A DNA stretch of 64,000 nt from Phosphuga atrata (Eukaryota > Arthropoda > Insecta > Coleoptera > Silphidae). The stretch lies in contig OX155895.1 of the NCBI GenBank assembly GCA_944588485.1, forward strand, positions 30,253,234 through 30,317,233, in the 5' to 3' direction. The notes under the pieces were generated by a model. The model was not told where the DNA came from. It ran no database searches and was given only the letters and a program-made list of their open reading frames with translations. The position numbers were made by a program, and so were the translations under genes. Shown in pieces: positions 41,101-53,911 of this stretch (position 1 is its first letter; each line of letters starts with the position of its first letter).

Positions 41101-42420
41101 TATTTTCAAATTTAATTAAATTATTTTCAAATTAAATTAATTTATTTTCGAAAAAAATAAAATAATTTTAGAATAAAATAAAATTATTTTCAAATAAAAT
41201 TAAATTATTTTCAAATAAAATAAAATTATTTTCAGATAAAATTAAAATATTTTCAAATTTAATTAAATTATTTTCAAATTGAATTAAATTATTTTCAAAC
41301 AAAATTAAATTATTTTCAAATAAAATTAAATCATTTTTAAATAAAATTAAAATATTTCCAAATTTAATTAAATTATTTCAAATTACATTAAATTATTTTC
41401 AAATAAAATTAAAACATTTTTAAATTCAATTAAATTATTTTCAAATTAAATAAAATTATTTTCAAATTAAATTAAATTATTTTCGAACAAAATAAAATTA
41501 TTTTTAAATAATATGAAAATCTTTTTAAATTTAATTAAATTACTTTCAAATTAAATTAAATTATTTTCGAATAAAATTAAATTATTTTCAAATAAAATTA
41601 AAATATTTTCAAATTTAATTAAATTATTTTCAAATTAAATTAAATTATTTTCATATAAAATTAAATTATTTTCAAATAAAATTAAATTATTTTCAAATAA
41701 AATAAAATTATTTTCATATTAAATTTCAAAAAAAATTAAATTATTTTTAAATAAAATTAAATTATTTTTAAATAAAATTATATTATTTTCAAATAAAATT
41801 AAATTATTTCTAAATAAAATTTAATTATTTTCAAAATTAATTAAATTATTTCTAAACAAAATTTTATTATTTTCAAATAAAATAAAATTATTTTCAAATA
41901 AAATTAAATTATTGTACAATAAAATGAAAATATTTTCAAATTTAATTAAATTATTTTCAAATTAAATTAAATTATTTTCGAATAAAATAAAATTATTTTC
42001 GAATAAAATTAAATTGTTTTCAAATAAATTTAAATTATTTTCAAATTTAAATAAATTATTTAAAAATTAAATTAATTTATTTTAAAATATTATTAAATTA
42101 TTTTCAAATAAAATTAAATTATTTTTTTAAAAAATTAAATTATTTTCAAAAAAAATAAAATTATTTTCAAATAAAATTAAATTATTGTACAATAAAATTA
42201 AAATTTTTTTAATTTAATTAAATTACTTTCAAATTAAATTAAATTATTTTCAAATAAAATAAAATTATTTTCGAATAAAATAAAATTATTTTCAAATAAA
42301 ATAAAATTATTTTCAAATAAAATAAAATTATTTTCAAAAAAAATTAAAATATTTTCAAATTTAATTAAATTATTTTCAAATTGAATGAAATTATTTTCAA
42401 ATAAAATTAAATTATTTTCA
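38200..42420 (+). repeat. Long-range duplicate of 10.9-15.07 kb
   Basis: Collinear with 10.9-15.07 kb through at least six rare markers, 27.18-27.39 kb apart. It includes the longest stop-free stretch of the window (minus strand, 38,595-39,212), which exists because several units of the CAAATTAAATT type, which carry a stop in that frame, happen to be missing here. AATGTTCAAT at 39,021 is a one-base variant of AATGTACAAT. Confidence 0.82.
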
Positions 42421-42959
42421 AATAAAATTATTTCCAAATAAAATTAAATTAATTTCCAGTAAAATTAAAATATTTTAAAATTTAATTAGATTATTTTCAA
42501 ATTAAATTTAATCATTTTCAAATAATATTAAATTATTGTCAAGTAAAAATAATTTATTTTCAAATTAAATTAAATTATTTTTAAATAAAATAAATTATTT
42601 TCAAATAAAATTAAATTATTTTCAAATTAAATAAAATTATTTTCAAATTAAATTAAATTCTTTTCAAATTAAATTAAAATATTTTCAAATTTAATTCAAT
42701 TATTTTCAAATACAATTAAATTATTTTAAAATAAACATAAATGATTTTCAAATAAAATTAAATTATTTTAAAATAAAATTAAAACATTTTCAAATGAAAT
42801 TAAAACATTTTCAAATGAAATTACATTATTTTCTAATAAAAATAAATTATTTTCAAATAAAATTAAATTATTTTTAAATAAAGGTAAATTATTTTCAAAC
42901 TAAATTAAATTATTTTCAAATAAAATTAAATTATTTTTAAATAAAATTAAATTATTTTC

Positions 42960-43340
42960 AAATAAAATTAAATTATTTTCAAATAAAATTAAATTATTTT
43001 TAAATAAAACTAAATTATTTTCAAATAAAATAAAATTATTTTCAAATAAAATTAAATTATTTTTAAATAAAATTAAATTATTTTCAAATAAAATAAAATT
43101 ATTTTCAAATAAAATTAAATAATTTTCAACTAAAATTAAATTATTTTCAAATAAAATTAAATTATTTTTAAATAAAATTAAATTATTTTCAAATAAAATA
43201 AAATTATTTTCAAATAAAATTAAATTATTTTCAAATAAAATTAAATAATTTTCAACTAAAATTAAATTATTTTCAAATAAAATTAAATTATTTTTAAATA
43301 AAATTAAATTATTTTCAAATAAAATAAAATTATTTTCAAA
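42960..43340 (+). repeat. 126-bp (six-monomer) higher-order repeat
   Basis: TTTTCAACTAAAATT occurs with its CAAC at 43,127 and 43,253, exactly 126 bp or six monomers apart. The intervening order is the same in both copies: a canonical unit, a TTTTTAAAT unit, a canonical unit and an AAATAAAATAAAATTATTTT unit. A looser, older copy without the CAAC unit precedes at about 42,990. Confidence 0.83.
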
Positions 43341-44299
43341 TAAAATTAAACCATTTTCATATAAAATAAGATTATTTTCAAATAAAATTTAATTATTTTT
43401 AAACAAAATTAAAATATTTGCAAATAAAATAAAATTATTTTTAAATAAAATTAAATTACTTTCAAATAAAATTAAATTATTTTCAAATAAAATTAATGTA
43501 TTTTCAAATAAATTTAAAATATTTTCAAATAAAATTAAATAATTTTCAAATAAAATTAAAATAATTTCAAATAAAATTAAATTATTTTCAATTAAATTAA
43601 ATTATTTTCAAATGAAATTAAAATTTTCAAATGAAATTAAATAATTTTCAAATAAAATTAAAATAATTTCAAATAAAATTAAATTATTTTCAAATAAATT
43701 AAATTATTTTCAAATAAAATTAAATTATTTTCAAATAAAATTAAAATATTTTAAAATTTATGTAAATTAAATTATTTTTAAATAAAATTAAATTATTTTC
43801 AAATAAAATTAAATTATTTTTAAATAAAATTAAATTATATTCAAATAAAAGAAAATTATTTTCAAATAAAATTAAATTATTTTCAAATAAAATTAAATTA
43901 TTTTCAAATAAAATTAAAATATTTTCACATAAAATTAAATTATTTTTAAATAAAAATAAATTATTTTCAAATAAAATTAAATTATTTTTAAATAAAGGTA
44001 AATTATTTTCAAATTAAATTAATTTATTTTCAAATTAAATTAAATTATTTTCAAATAAAATTAAATTATTTCTAAAAATAAAATTAAATTATTTTTAAAT
44101 AAAATAAAATTACTTTCAAATAAAATTAAATTATTTTCAAATAAAATTAAATTATTTTGAAATAAAATAAAATTATTTTGAAATAAAATTAAATTATTTT
44201 CAAATAAAATAAAATTATTTTCAAATAAAATTAAAACATTTTCAAATAAAATTAAATTATTTTCAAATGAAATTAAATTATTTTCACATATAATTAAAT

Positions 44300-45320
44300 T
44301 ATATTCAAATAGATTTAAATAATTTTATTTTCAAATAAAATTTACTTATTTTTAAATAAAATTAAATCATTCTCAAAAATAATAAATTATTTTCAAATAA
44401 AATTAAATTATTTTCAAATAAAATTAAATTATTTTCAAATAAAAGTAAATTATTTTCAAATTAAATTAAATTATTTTCAAATAAAATTAAATATTTTCAA
44501 TAACAAAATTAAATTATGTTCAAATAAAATTAAATTATTTTCAAATAAAATTAAATTATTTTCAAATAAAATAAAATTATTTTTAGAAATAAAATTATTT
44601 TCAAATAAAATTAATATATTTAAAAAAAAATTAAATTATTGTCAAATAAAATTAATTTATTTTCAAATAAAATAAAATTATTTTCAAAAATAATATTAAA
44701 TTATTTTTAAATAAAATTAAATTATTTTCTAATAAAATTAAATTATTTTCAAATAAAATTAAATTATTTTCAAATTTCAAATTGTTTTCAAATAAAATTA
44801 AATTATTTTCAAATTTCAAATTGTTTTCAAATAAAATTAAATTATTTTCAAATAAAATTAAATTATTTTCAAATAAAATTAAATTATTTTCAAATAAAAT
44901 CAAATTATTTTCAAATAAAATAAAATTATTTTAAAAAATAAAATAAAATTGTTTTCAAATAAAATAATATTATTTTCAAATAAAATTAAATTATTTTCAA
45001 ATAAAATTAAATTATTTTCAAGTAAAATTAAATTATTTTCAAATAACATCAAAATATTTTCAAATAAAATAAAATTATTTAAAAAAATAAAATAAAATTG
45101 TTTTCAAATAAAATAAAATTATTTTCAAATAAAAATAAATTATTTTCAAATAAAATTAAATTATTTTCAAATAAAATTAAATTATTTTTAAATAGAATTA
45201 AATTATTTTCAAAAATAAAATTAAATTATTTTCAGATAAAATTAAACTATTTTCAATTAAAATTAAATTATTTTCAAATAAAATTAAATTATTTTCAAAT
45301 AAAATTAAATTATTTTTAAA
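44300..45320 (+). repeat. Duplicate of 61.80-62.84 kb
   Basis: AGATTTAAATAATTTTATTT (44,311 and 61,814), TAAAATTGTTTTCAAATAAA (G at 44,951 and 62,439) and AATAACATCAAAATATTTTC (about 45,036 and 62,530) occur in the same order, 17,488-17,503 bp apart. AGATTT in this marker distinguishes this pair from the ATTTAAAT form in the other type II copies. Confidence 0.85.
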
Positions 45321-46282
45321 TAAAATTAAATTATTTTAAAATAAAATTAAATTATTTTCAAATAAAATTAAATTATTTTCAAATAAAATTGAATTATTTT
45401 AAAAAATAAAATTAAATTATTTGCAAATAAAATAAAATTATTTTTAAAAATAAAATAAAATTATTTTCAAATAAAATTAAATTATTTTTAAATAAAATTA
45501 AATTATTTTCAAATAAAATTAAATTATTTTCAAATAAAATTAAATTATTTTCAAATAAAATTAAATTATTTTCAAATAGAATTAAATTATTTTCAAAAAT
45601 AAAATTAAATCATTTTCAAATAAAATTAAATTATTTTCAAATAAAATTAAATTATTTTCTAATAAAATTAAATTATTTTCAAAAAAAAAAAAATTATTTT
45701 CAAATAAAATAAAATTATTTTTAAAATTAAAATTAAACTATTTTCAAATAAAATTAGATTATATTCGAATAAAATTAAATTATTTTCGAATAAAATTAAA
45801 ATATTATCAAATTACAAATTGTTTTCAAATAAAATTAAATTATTTTCAAATAAAAGTAAATTATTTTCAAATAAAATTAAATTATTTTCAAATAAAATTA
45901 AATTATTTTCAAATAAAATAAAATTATTTTTTAAAATAAATTTAAACTATTTTCTAATAAAATTAAATTATTTTCAAATAAAATTAAATTATTTTCAAAT
46001 AAAATTAAATTATTTTCAAATAAAATTAAATTATTTTCTAAGATAAAATTAAATTATTTTTAAATAAAATTAAATTATTTTCAAATAAAACTAAATTATT
46101 TTCAAATAAAATTAAATTATTTTGAAATAAAATTAAATTATTTTCAAATAAAATAAAATTATTTTCAAATAAAATAAAATTATTTTCAAATAAAATTAAA
46201 TTATTTTCAATAATAAAATTCAATTAAGTTCAAATAAAATTAAATTATTTTCTAATAAAATTATTTTCACATATAATTATAT

Positions 46283-49250
46283 TCAAATAAATTTAAATAA
46301 TTTTATTTTCAAATAAAATTTACTTATTTTTAAATAAAATTAAATCATTCTCAAAAATATTAAATTATTTTCAAATAAAATTTAATTATTTTCAAATAAA
46401 ATTAAATTATTTTCAAATAAAATTAAATTATTTTCAAATAAAATTAAATTATTTTCAAATAAAATCAAATTATTTTCAATAATAAAATTTAATTATGTTC
46501 AAATAAAATTAAATTATTTTTAAATAAAATTAAATTATTTTCAAATAAAATTAAATTATTTTCAAATAAAATTAAATTATTTTTAAAAATAAAATTAAAT
46601 TATTTTCAAATAAAATTAATATTTAAAAAAAAAAATTAAATTATTGTCAAATAAAATTAATTTATTTTCAAATAAAATAAAATTATTTTCAAAAATAATA
46701 TTAAATTAATTTCAAATAAAGTTAAATTATTTTCAAATAAAATTAAATTATTTTCAAATAAAATTAAATTATTGTCAAAAATAAAATTAAATTATTTTCA
46801 AATAAGATTAAACTATTTTCAAATTAAATTAAATTATTTTCAAATAAAACTAAATTATTTTCAAATAAAATTAAATTATTTTCTAATAAAATTAAATTAT
46901 TTTCAAATAAAATTAAATTATTTTCAAATTTCAAATTGTTTTCAAATAAAATTAAATTATTTTCAAATAAAATTAAATTATTTTCAAATAAAATTAAATT
47001 ATTTTCAAATAAAATTAAATTATTTTCAAATTTCAAATTGTTTTCAAATAAAATTTAATTATTTTCAAATAAAATTAAATTATTTTCAAATGAAATTAAA
47101 TTATTTTCAAATAAAATTGAATTATTTTAAAAAATAAAATTAAATTATTTGCAAATAAAATAAAATTATTTTTAAAAATAAAATTAAATTATTTTCAAAT
47201 AAAATTAAATTATTTTTAAATAAAATTAAATTATTTTCAAATAAAATTAAATTATTTTCAAATAAAATTAAATTATTTTCAAATAAAATTAAATTATTTT
47301 CAAATAGAATTAAATTATTTTCAAAAATAAAATTAAATCATTTTCAAATAAAATTAAATTATTTTCAAATAAAATTAAATTATTTTCTAATAAAATTAAA
47401 TTATTTTCAAAAAAAATTAAATCATTTTCAAATAAAATAAAATTATTTTTAAAATTAAAATTAAACTGTTTTCAAATAAAATTAGATTATATTCGAATAA
47501 AATTAAATTATTTTCGAATAAAATTAAAATATTATCAAATTTCAAATTGTTTTAAAATAAAATTAAATTATTTTCAAATAAAAGTAAATTATTTTCAAAT
47601 AAAATTAAATTATTTTCAAATAAAATTAAATTATTTTCAAATAAAATAAAATTATTTTTTAAAATAAAATTAAACTATTTTCTAATAAAATTAAATTATT
47701 TTCAAATAAAATTAAATTATTTTCAAATAAAATTAAATTATTTTCAAATAAAATTAAATTATTTTCTAAGATAAAATTAAATTATTTTTAAATAAAATTA
47801 AATTATTTTCAAATAAAACTAAATTATTTTCAAATAAAATCAAATTATTTTCAAATAAAATTAAATTATTTTCAAAAATAAAATTAAATTAATTTCAAAT
47901 AAAGTTAAATTATTTTCAAATAAAATTAAATTATTTTCAAATAAAATTAAATTATTGTCATAAATAAAATTAAATTATTTTCAAATAAGATTAAACTATT
48001 TTCAAATAAAATTAAATTATTTTCAAATAAAACTAAATTATATTCAAATAAAATTAAATTATTTTTAAATAAAATTAAATTATTTTCAAATAAAATAAAA
48101 TTATTTTCAAATAAAATTAAATTATTTTCAATAATAAAATTCAATTAAGTTCAAATAAAATTAAATTATTTTCTAATAAAATTATTTTCACATATAATTA
48201 AATTATATTCAAATAAATTTAAATAATTTTATTTTCAAATAAAATTTATTTATTTTTAAATAAAATGAAATCATTCTCAAAAATAATAAATTATTTTCAA
48301 ATAAAATTTAATTATTTTCAAATAAAATTAAATTATTTTCAAATAAAATTAAATTATTTTCAAATAAAATTAAATTATTTTCAAATAAAATCAAATTATT
48401 TTCAATAATAAAATTTAATTATGTTCAAATAAAATTAAATTATTTTCAAATAAAATTAAATTATTGTCAAAAATAAAATTCAATTATTTTCAAATAAGAT
48501 TAAACTATTTTCAAATTAAATTAAATTATTTTCAAATAAAACTAAATTATTTTCAAATAAAATTAAATTATTTTCTAATAAAATTAAATTATTTTCAAAT
48601 AAAATTAAATTATTTTCAAATTTCAAATTGTTTTCAAATAAAATTAAATTATTTTCAAATAAAATTAAATTATTTTCAAATAAAATTAAATTATTTTCAA
48701 ATAAAATAAAATTATTTTCAAATTTCAAATTGTTTTCAAATAAAATTTAATTATTTTCAAATAAAATTAAATTATTTTCAAATAAAATTAAATTATTTTT
48801 AAATAAAATTGAATTATTTTAAAAAATAAAATTAAATTATTTGCAAATAAAATAAAATTATTTTTAAAAATAAAATTAAATTATTTTCAAATAAAATTAA
48901 ATTAATTTTAAATAAAATTAAATTATTTTCAAATAAAATTAAATTATTTTCAAATAAAATTAAATTATTTTCAAATAAAATTAAATTATTTTCAAATAGA
49001 ATTAAATTATTTTCAAAAATAAAATTAAATCATTTTCAAATAAAATTAAATTATTTTCAAATAAAATTAAATTATTTTCTAATAAAATTAAATTATTTTC
49101 AAAAAAAATTAAATCATTTTCAAATAAAATAAAATTATTTTTAAAATTAAAATTAAACTATTTTCAAATAAAATTAGATTATATTCGAATAAAATTAAAT
49201 TATTTTCGAATAAAATTAAAATATTATCAATTTCAAATTGTTTTCAAATA
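46283..49250 (+). repeat. 4,161-bp offset duplication, copy 1
   Basis: From CAAATAAATTTAAATAATTT at 46,284 to TTCAAATTGTTTTC at about 49,243, the sequence matches 50,445-53,400. The offset is a constant 4,161 bp over at least the first 2.1 kb (checked at 46,284, 46,772, 47,947, 48,121 and 48,241) and 4,154-4,155 bp near the end. Within it, 46.28-47.5 kb recurs at 48.21-49.24 kb (offset 1,926, then 1,692), so a smaller duplication came first. Confidence 0.92.
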
Positions 49251-49309
49251 AAATTAAATTATTTTCAAATAAAAGTAAATTATTTTCAAATAAAATTAAA
49301 TTATTTTCA

Positions 49310-50133
49310 AATAAAATTAAGTTATTTTCAAATAAATTAAAATTATTTTCAAATAAAATAAAATTATTTTCAAATAAAATTAAATTACTTTGAAATAAAA
49401 TTAAATTATTTTTAAATAAAATAAAATTATTTTGAAATAAAATTAAATTATTTTGAAATAAAATTAAATTAATTTCAAATAAAATTAAATTATTTTCAAA
49501 TAAAATTAAAACATTTTCAAATAAAATTAAATTATTTTCAAATAAAATTAAATTATTTTCATACAAAATTAAATTATTTGCAAATAAAATTAAATTATTT
49601 TCGAAAAAATAAAATAATTTTAGAATAAAATAAAATTATTTTCAAATAAAATTTAATTATTTTCAAACAAAATTAAAATATTTTCAAATAAAATTAAATT
49701 ATTTTTAAATAAAATTAAATTACTTTCAAATAAAATTTAATTATTTTCAAATAAAATTAAATTATTTTCAAATAAATTTAAAATATTTTCAAATAAAATT
49801 AAATAATTTACAAATAAAATTAAAATAATTTCGAATAAAATTAAATTATTTTCAAATAAATTAAATTATTTCCAAATAAAATTAAATTATTTTCAAATAA
49901 AATTAAATTATTTTCAAATAAAATTAAAATATTTTCAAATTTATTTAAATTAAATTATTTTTAAATAAAATTGAATTATTTTCAAATAAAATTAAATTAT
50001 TTTTAAATAAAATTAAATTATATTCAAATAAAATAAAATTATTTTCAAATAAAATTAAATTATTTTCAAATAAAATTAAATTATTTTCGAAAAAATAAAA
50101 TAATTTTAGAATAAAATAAAATTATTTTCAAAT
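49310..50133 (+). repeat. Type I island inside type II array
   Basis: About 820 bp of type I sequence start abruptly after AAATTAAGTTATTTTC and end after TAATTTTAGAATAAAATAAA. It matches 54,488 to about 55,300 at a constant offset of 5,171 bp (checked at 49,330, 49,561 and 50,101), with no indel seen. The same block also resembles 31.62-32.58 kb. Type II units resume with AAATAGAATTAAATTATTTT. Confidence 0.9.
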
Positions 50134-50444
50134 AAAATTAAATTATTTTCAAATAGAATTAAATTATTTTCAAAAATAAAATTAAATCATTTTCAAATAA
50201 AATTAAATTATTTTCAAATAAAATTAAATTATTTTCTAATAAAATTAAATTATTTTCAAAAAAAAAAAAATTATTTTCAAATAAAATAAAATTATTTTTA
50301 AAATTAAAATTAAACTATTTTCAAATAAAATTAGATTATATTCGAATAAAATTAAATTATTTTCGAATAAAATTAAAATATTATCAAATTACAAATTGTT
50401 TTCAAATAAAATTAAATTATTTTCAAATAAAAGTAAATTATTTT

Positions 50445-53400
50445 CAAATAAATTTAAATAATTTTATTTTCAAATAAAATTTACTTATTTTTAAATAAAA
50501 TTAAATCATTCTCAAAAATATTAAATTATTTTCAAATAAAATTTAATTATTTTCAAATAAAATTAAATTATTTTCAAATAAAATTAAATTATTTTCAAAT
50601 AAAATTAAATTATTTTCAAATAAAATCAAATTATTTTCAATAATAAAATTTAATTATGTTCAAATAAAATTAAATTATTTTTAAATAAAATTAAATTATT
50701 TTCAAATAAAATTAAATTATTTTCAAATAAAATTAAATTATTTTTAAAAATAAAATTAAATTATTTTCAAATAAAATTAATATTTTAAAAAAAAAATTAA
50801 ATTATTGTCAAATAAAATTAATTTATTTTCAAATAAAATAAAATTATTTTCAAAAATAATATTAAATTAATTTCAAATAAAGTTAAATTATTTTCAAATA
50901 AAATTAAATTATTTTCAAATAAAATTAAATTATTGTCAAAAATAAAATTAAATTATTTTCAAATAAGATTAAACTATTTTCAAATTAAATTAAATTATTT
51001 TCAAATAAAACTAAATTATTTTCAAATAAAATTAAATTATTTTCTAATAAAATTAAATTATTTTCAAATAAAATTAAATTATTTTCAAATTTCAAATTGT
51101 TTTCAAATAAAATTAAATTATTTTCAAATAAAATTAAATTATTTTCAAATAAAATTAAATTATTTTCAAATAAAATTAAATTATTTTCAAATTTCAAATT
51201 GTTTTCAAATAAAATTTAATTATTTTCAAATAAAATTAAATTATTTTCAAATGAAATTAAATTATTTTCAAATAAAATTGAATTATTTTAAAAAATAAAA
51301 TTAAATTATTTGCAAATAAAATAAAATTATTTTTAAAAATAAAATTAAATTATTTTCAAATAAAATTAAATTATTTTTAAATAAAATTAAATTATTTTCA
51401 AATAAAATTAAATTATTTTCAAATAAAATTAAATTATTTTCAAATAAAATTAAATTATTTTCAAATAGAATTAAATTATTTTCAAAAATAAAATTAAATC
51501 ATTTTCAAATAAAATTAAATTATTTTCAAATAAAATTAAATTATTTTCTAATAAAATTAAATTATTTTCAAAAAAAATTAAATCATTTTCAAATAAAATA
51601 AAATTATTTTTAAAATTAAAATTAAACTATTTTCAAATAAAATTAGATTATATTCGAATAAAATTAAATTATTTTCGAATAAAATTAAAATATTATCAAA
51701 TTTCAAATTGTTTTAAAATAAAATTAAATTATTTTCAAATAAAAGTAAATTAATTTCAAATAAAATTAAATTATTTTCAAATAAAATTAAATTATTTTCA
51801 AATAAAATAAAATTATTTTTTAAAATAAAATTAAACTATTTTCTAATAAAATTAAATTATTTTCAAATAAAATTAAATTATTTTCAAATAAAATTAAATT
51901 ATTTTCAAATAAAATTAAATTATTTTCTAAGATAAAATTAAATTATTTTTAAATAAAATTAAATTATTTTCAAATAAAACTAAATTATTTTCAAATAAAA
52001 TCAAAATATTTTCAAATAAAATTAAATTATTTTCAAAAATAAAATAAAATTAATTTCAAATAAAGTTAAATTATTTTTAAATAAAATTAAATTATTTTCA
52101 AATAAAATTAAATTATTGTCATAAATAAAATTAAATTATTTTCAAATAAGATTAAACTATTTTCAAATAAAATTAAATTATTTTCAAATAAAACTAAATT
52201 ATATTCAAATAAAATTAAATTATTTTCAAATAAAATTAAATTATTTTCAAATAAAATAAAATTATTTTCAAATAAAATTAAATTATTTTCAATAATAAAA
52301 TTCAATTAAGTTCAAATAAAATTAAATTATTTTCTAATAAAATTATTTTCACATATAATTAAATTATATTCAAATAAATTTAAATAATTTTATTTTCAAA
52401 TAAAATTTATTTATTTTTAAATAAAATGAAATCATTCTCAAAAATAATAAATTATTTTCAAATAAAATTTAATTATTTTCAAATAAAATTAAATTATTTT
52501 CAAATAAAATTAAATTATTTTCAAATAAAATTAAATTATTTTTAAATAAAATCAAATTATTTTCAATAATAAAATTTAATTATGTTCAAATAAAATTAAA
52601 TTATTTTCAAATAAAATTAAATTATTGTCAAAAATAAAATTAAATTATTTTTAAATAAGATTAAACTATTTTCAAATTAAATTAAATTATTTTCAAATAA
52701 AACTAAATTATTTTCAAATAAAATTAAATTATTTTCTAATAAAATTAAATTATTTTCAAATAAAATTAAATTATTTTCAAATTGTTTTCAAATAAAATTA
52801 AATTATTTTCAAATAAAATTAAATTATTTTCAAATAAAATTAAATTATTTTCAAATAAAATTAAATTATTTTCAAATTTCAAATTGTTTTCAAATAAAAT
52901 TTAATTATTTTCAAATAAAATTAAATTATTATCAAATAAAATTAAATTATTTTCAAATAAAATTGAATTATTTTAAAAAATAAAATTAAATTATTAGCAA
53001 ATAAAATAAAATTATTTTTAAAAATAAAATTAAATTATTTTCAAATAAAATTAAATTATTTTTAAATAAAATTAAATTATTTTCAAATAAAATTAAATTA
53101 TTTTCAAATAAAATTAAATTATTTTCAAATAAAATTAAATTATTTTCAAATAGAATTAAATTATTTTCAAAAATAAAATTAAATCATTTTCAAATAAAAT
53201 TAAATTATTTTCAAATAAAATTAAATTATTTTCTAATAAAATTAAATTATTTTCAAAAAAAATTAAATCATTTTCAAATAAAATAAAATTATTTTTAAAA
53301 TTAAAATTAAACTATTTTCAAATAAAATTAGATTATATTCGAATAAAATTAAATTATTTTCGAATAAAATTAAAATATTATCAAATTTCAAATTGTTTTC
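50445..53400 (+). repeat. 4,161-bp offset duplication, copy 2
   Basis: Partner of 46,283-49,250. Differences are few: 52,781 lacks an AAATTTC segment present at 48,617-48,630, giving a 7-bp shorter unit, and some C-to-T changes give TTTTTAAAT units. After 53,400 type II units carry on to 53,911, where copy 1 had already switched to the type I island. Confidence 0.92.
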
Positions 53401-53911
53401 AAATAAAATTAAATTATTTTCAAATAAAAGTAAATTATTTTCAAATAAAATTAAATTATTTTCAAATAAAATTAAATTATTTTCAAATAAAATAAAATTA
53501 TTTTTTTAAATAAAATTAAACTATTTTCTAATAAAATTAAATTATTTTCAAATAAAATTAAATTATTTTCAAATAAAATTAAATTATTTTCAAATAAAAT
53601 TAAATTATTTTCTAAGATAAAATTAAATTATTTTTAAATAAAATTAATTTATTTTCAAATAAAACTAAATTATTTTCAAATAAAATCAAATTATTTTTAA
53701 ATAAAATTAAATTATTTTCAAAAATAAAATTAAATTAATTTCAAATAAAGTTAAATTATTTTCAAATAAAATTAAATTATTTTCAAATAAAATTAAATTA
53801 TTGTCATAAATAAAATTAAATTATTTTCAAATAAGATTAAACTATTTTCAAATAAAATTAAATTATTTTCAAATAAAACTAAATTATATTCAAATAAAAT
53901 TAAATTATTTT

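Larger units (their letters stand above)
43900..53911 (+). repeat. Type II array (more homogeneous subfamily)
   Basis: Here long runs of canonical units occur, and CAAATTAAATT and CAAATTTAATT variants are rare. New markers appear: AAATTTCAAATTGTTTTC (44,773; 44,814; 46,926; 47,030; 48,617; 48,720; 51,089 and others), TTTTCAATAATAAAATT, TTTTCAAAAATAAAATTAAA and ATTTAAATAATTTTATTTTC (from 44,312, 46,289, 48,215, 50,450 and 52,376). The left edge is gradual; the right edge at about 53,911 is sharp. A type I island interrupts it at 49.31-50.13 kb. Confidence 0.85.

Noticed and set aside
46772..47137. Stop-free stretches on the plus strand with heptad NYFQIKL, some overlapping minus-strand ones (for example 46,824-47,036)
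   Set aside because: Both strands are open at once only because the unit lacks stops in those frames. Simultaneous openness on both strands of the same units argues against coding. The copy at 50,933-51,298 is the 4,161-bp duplication, not a conserved gene.
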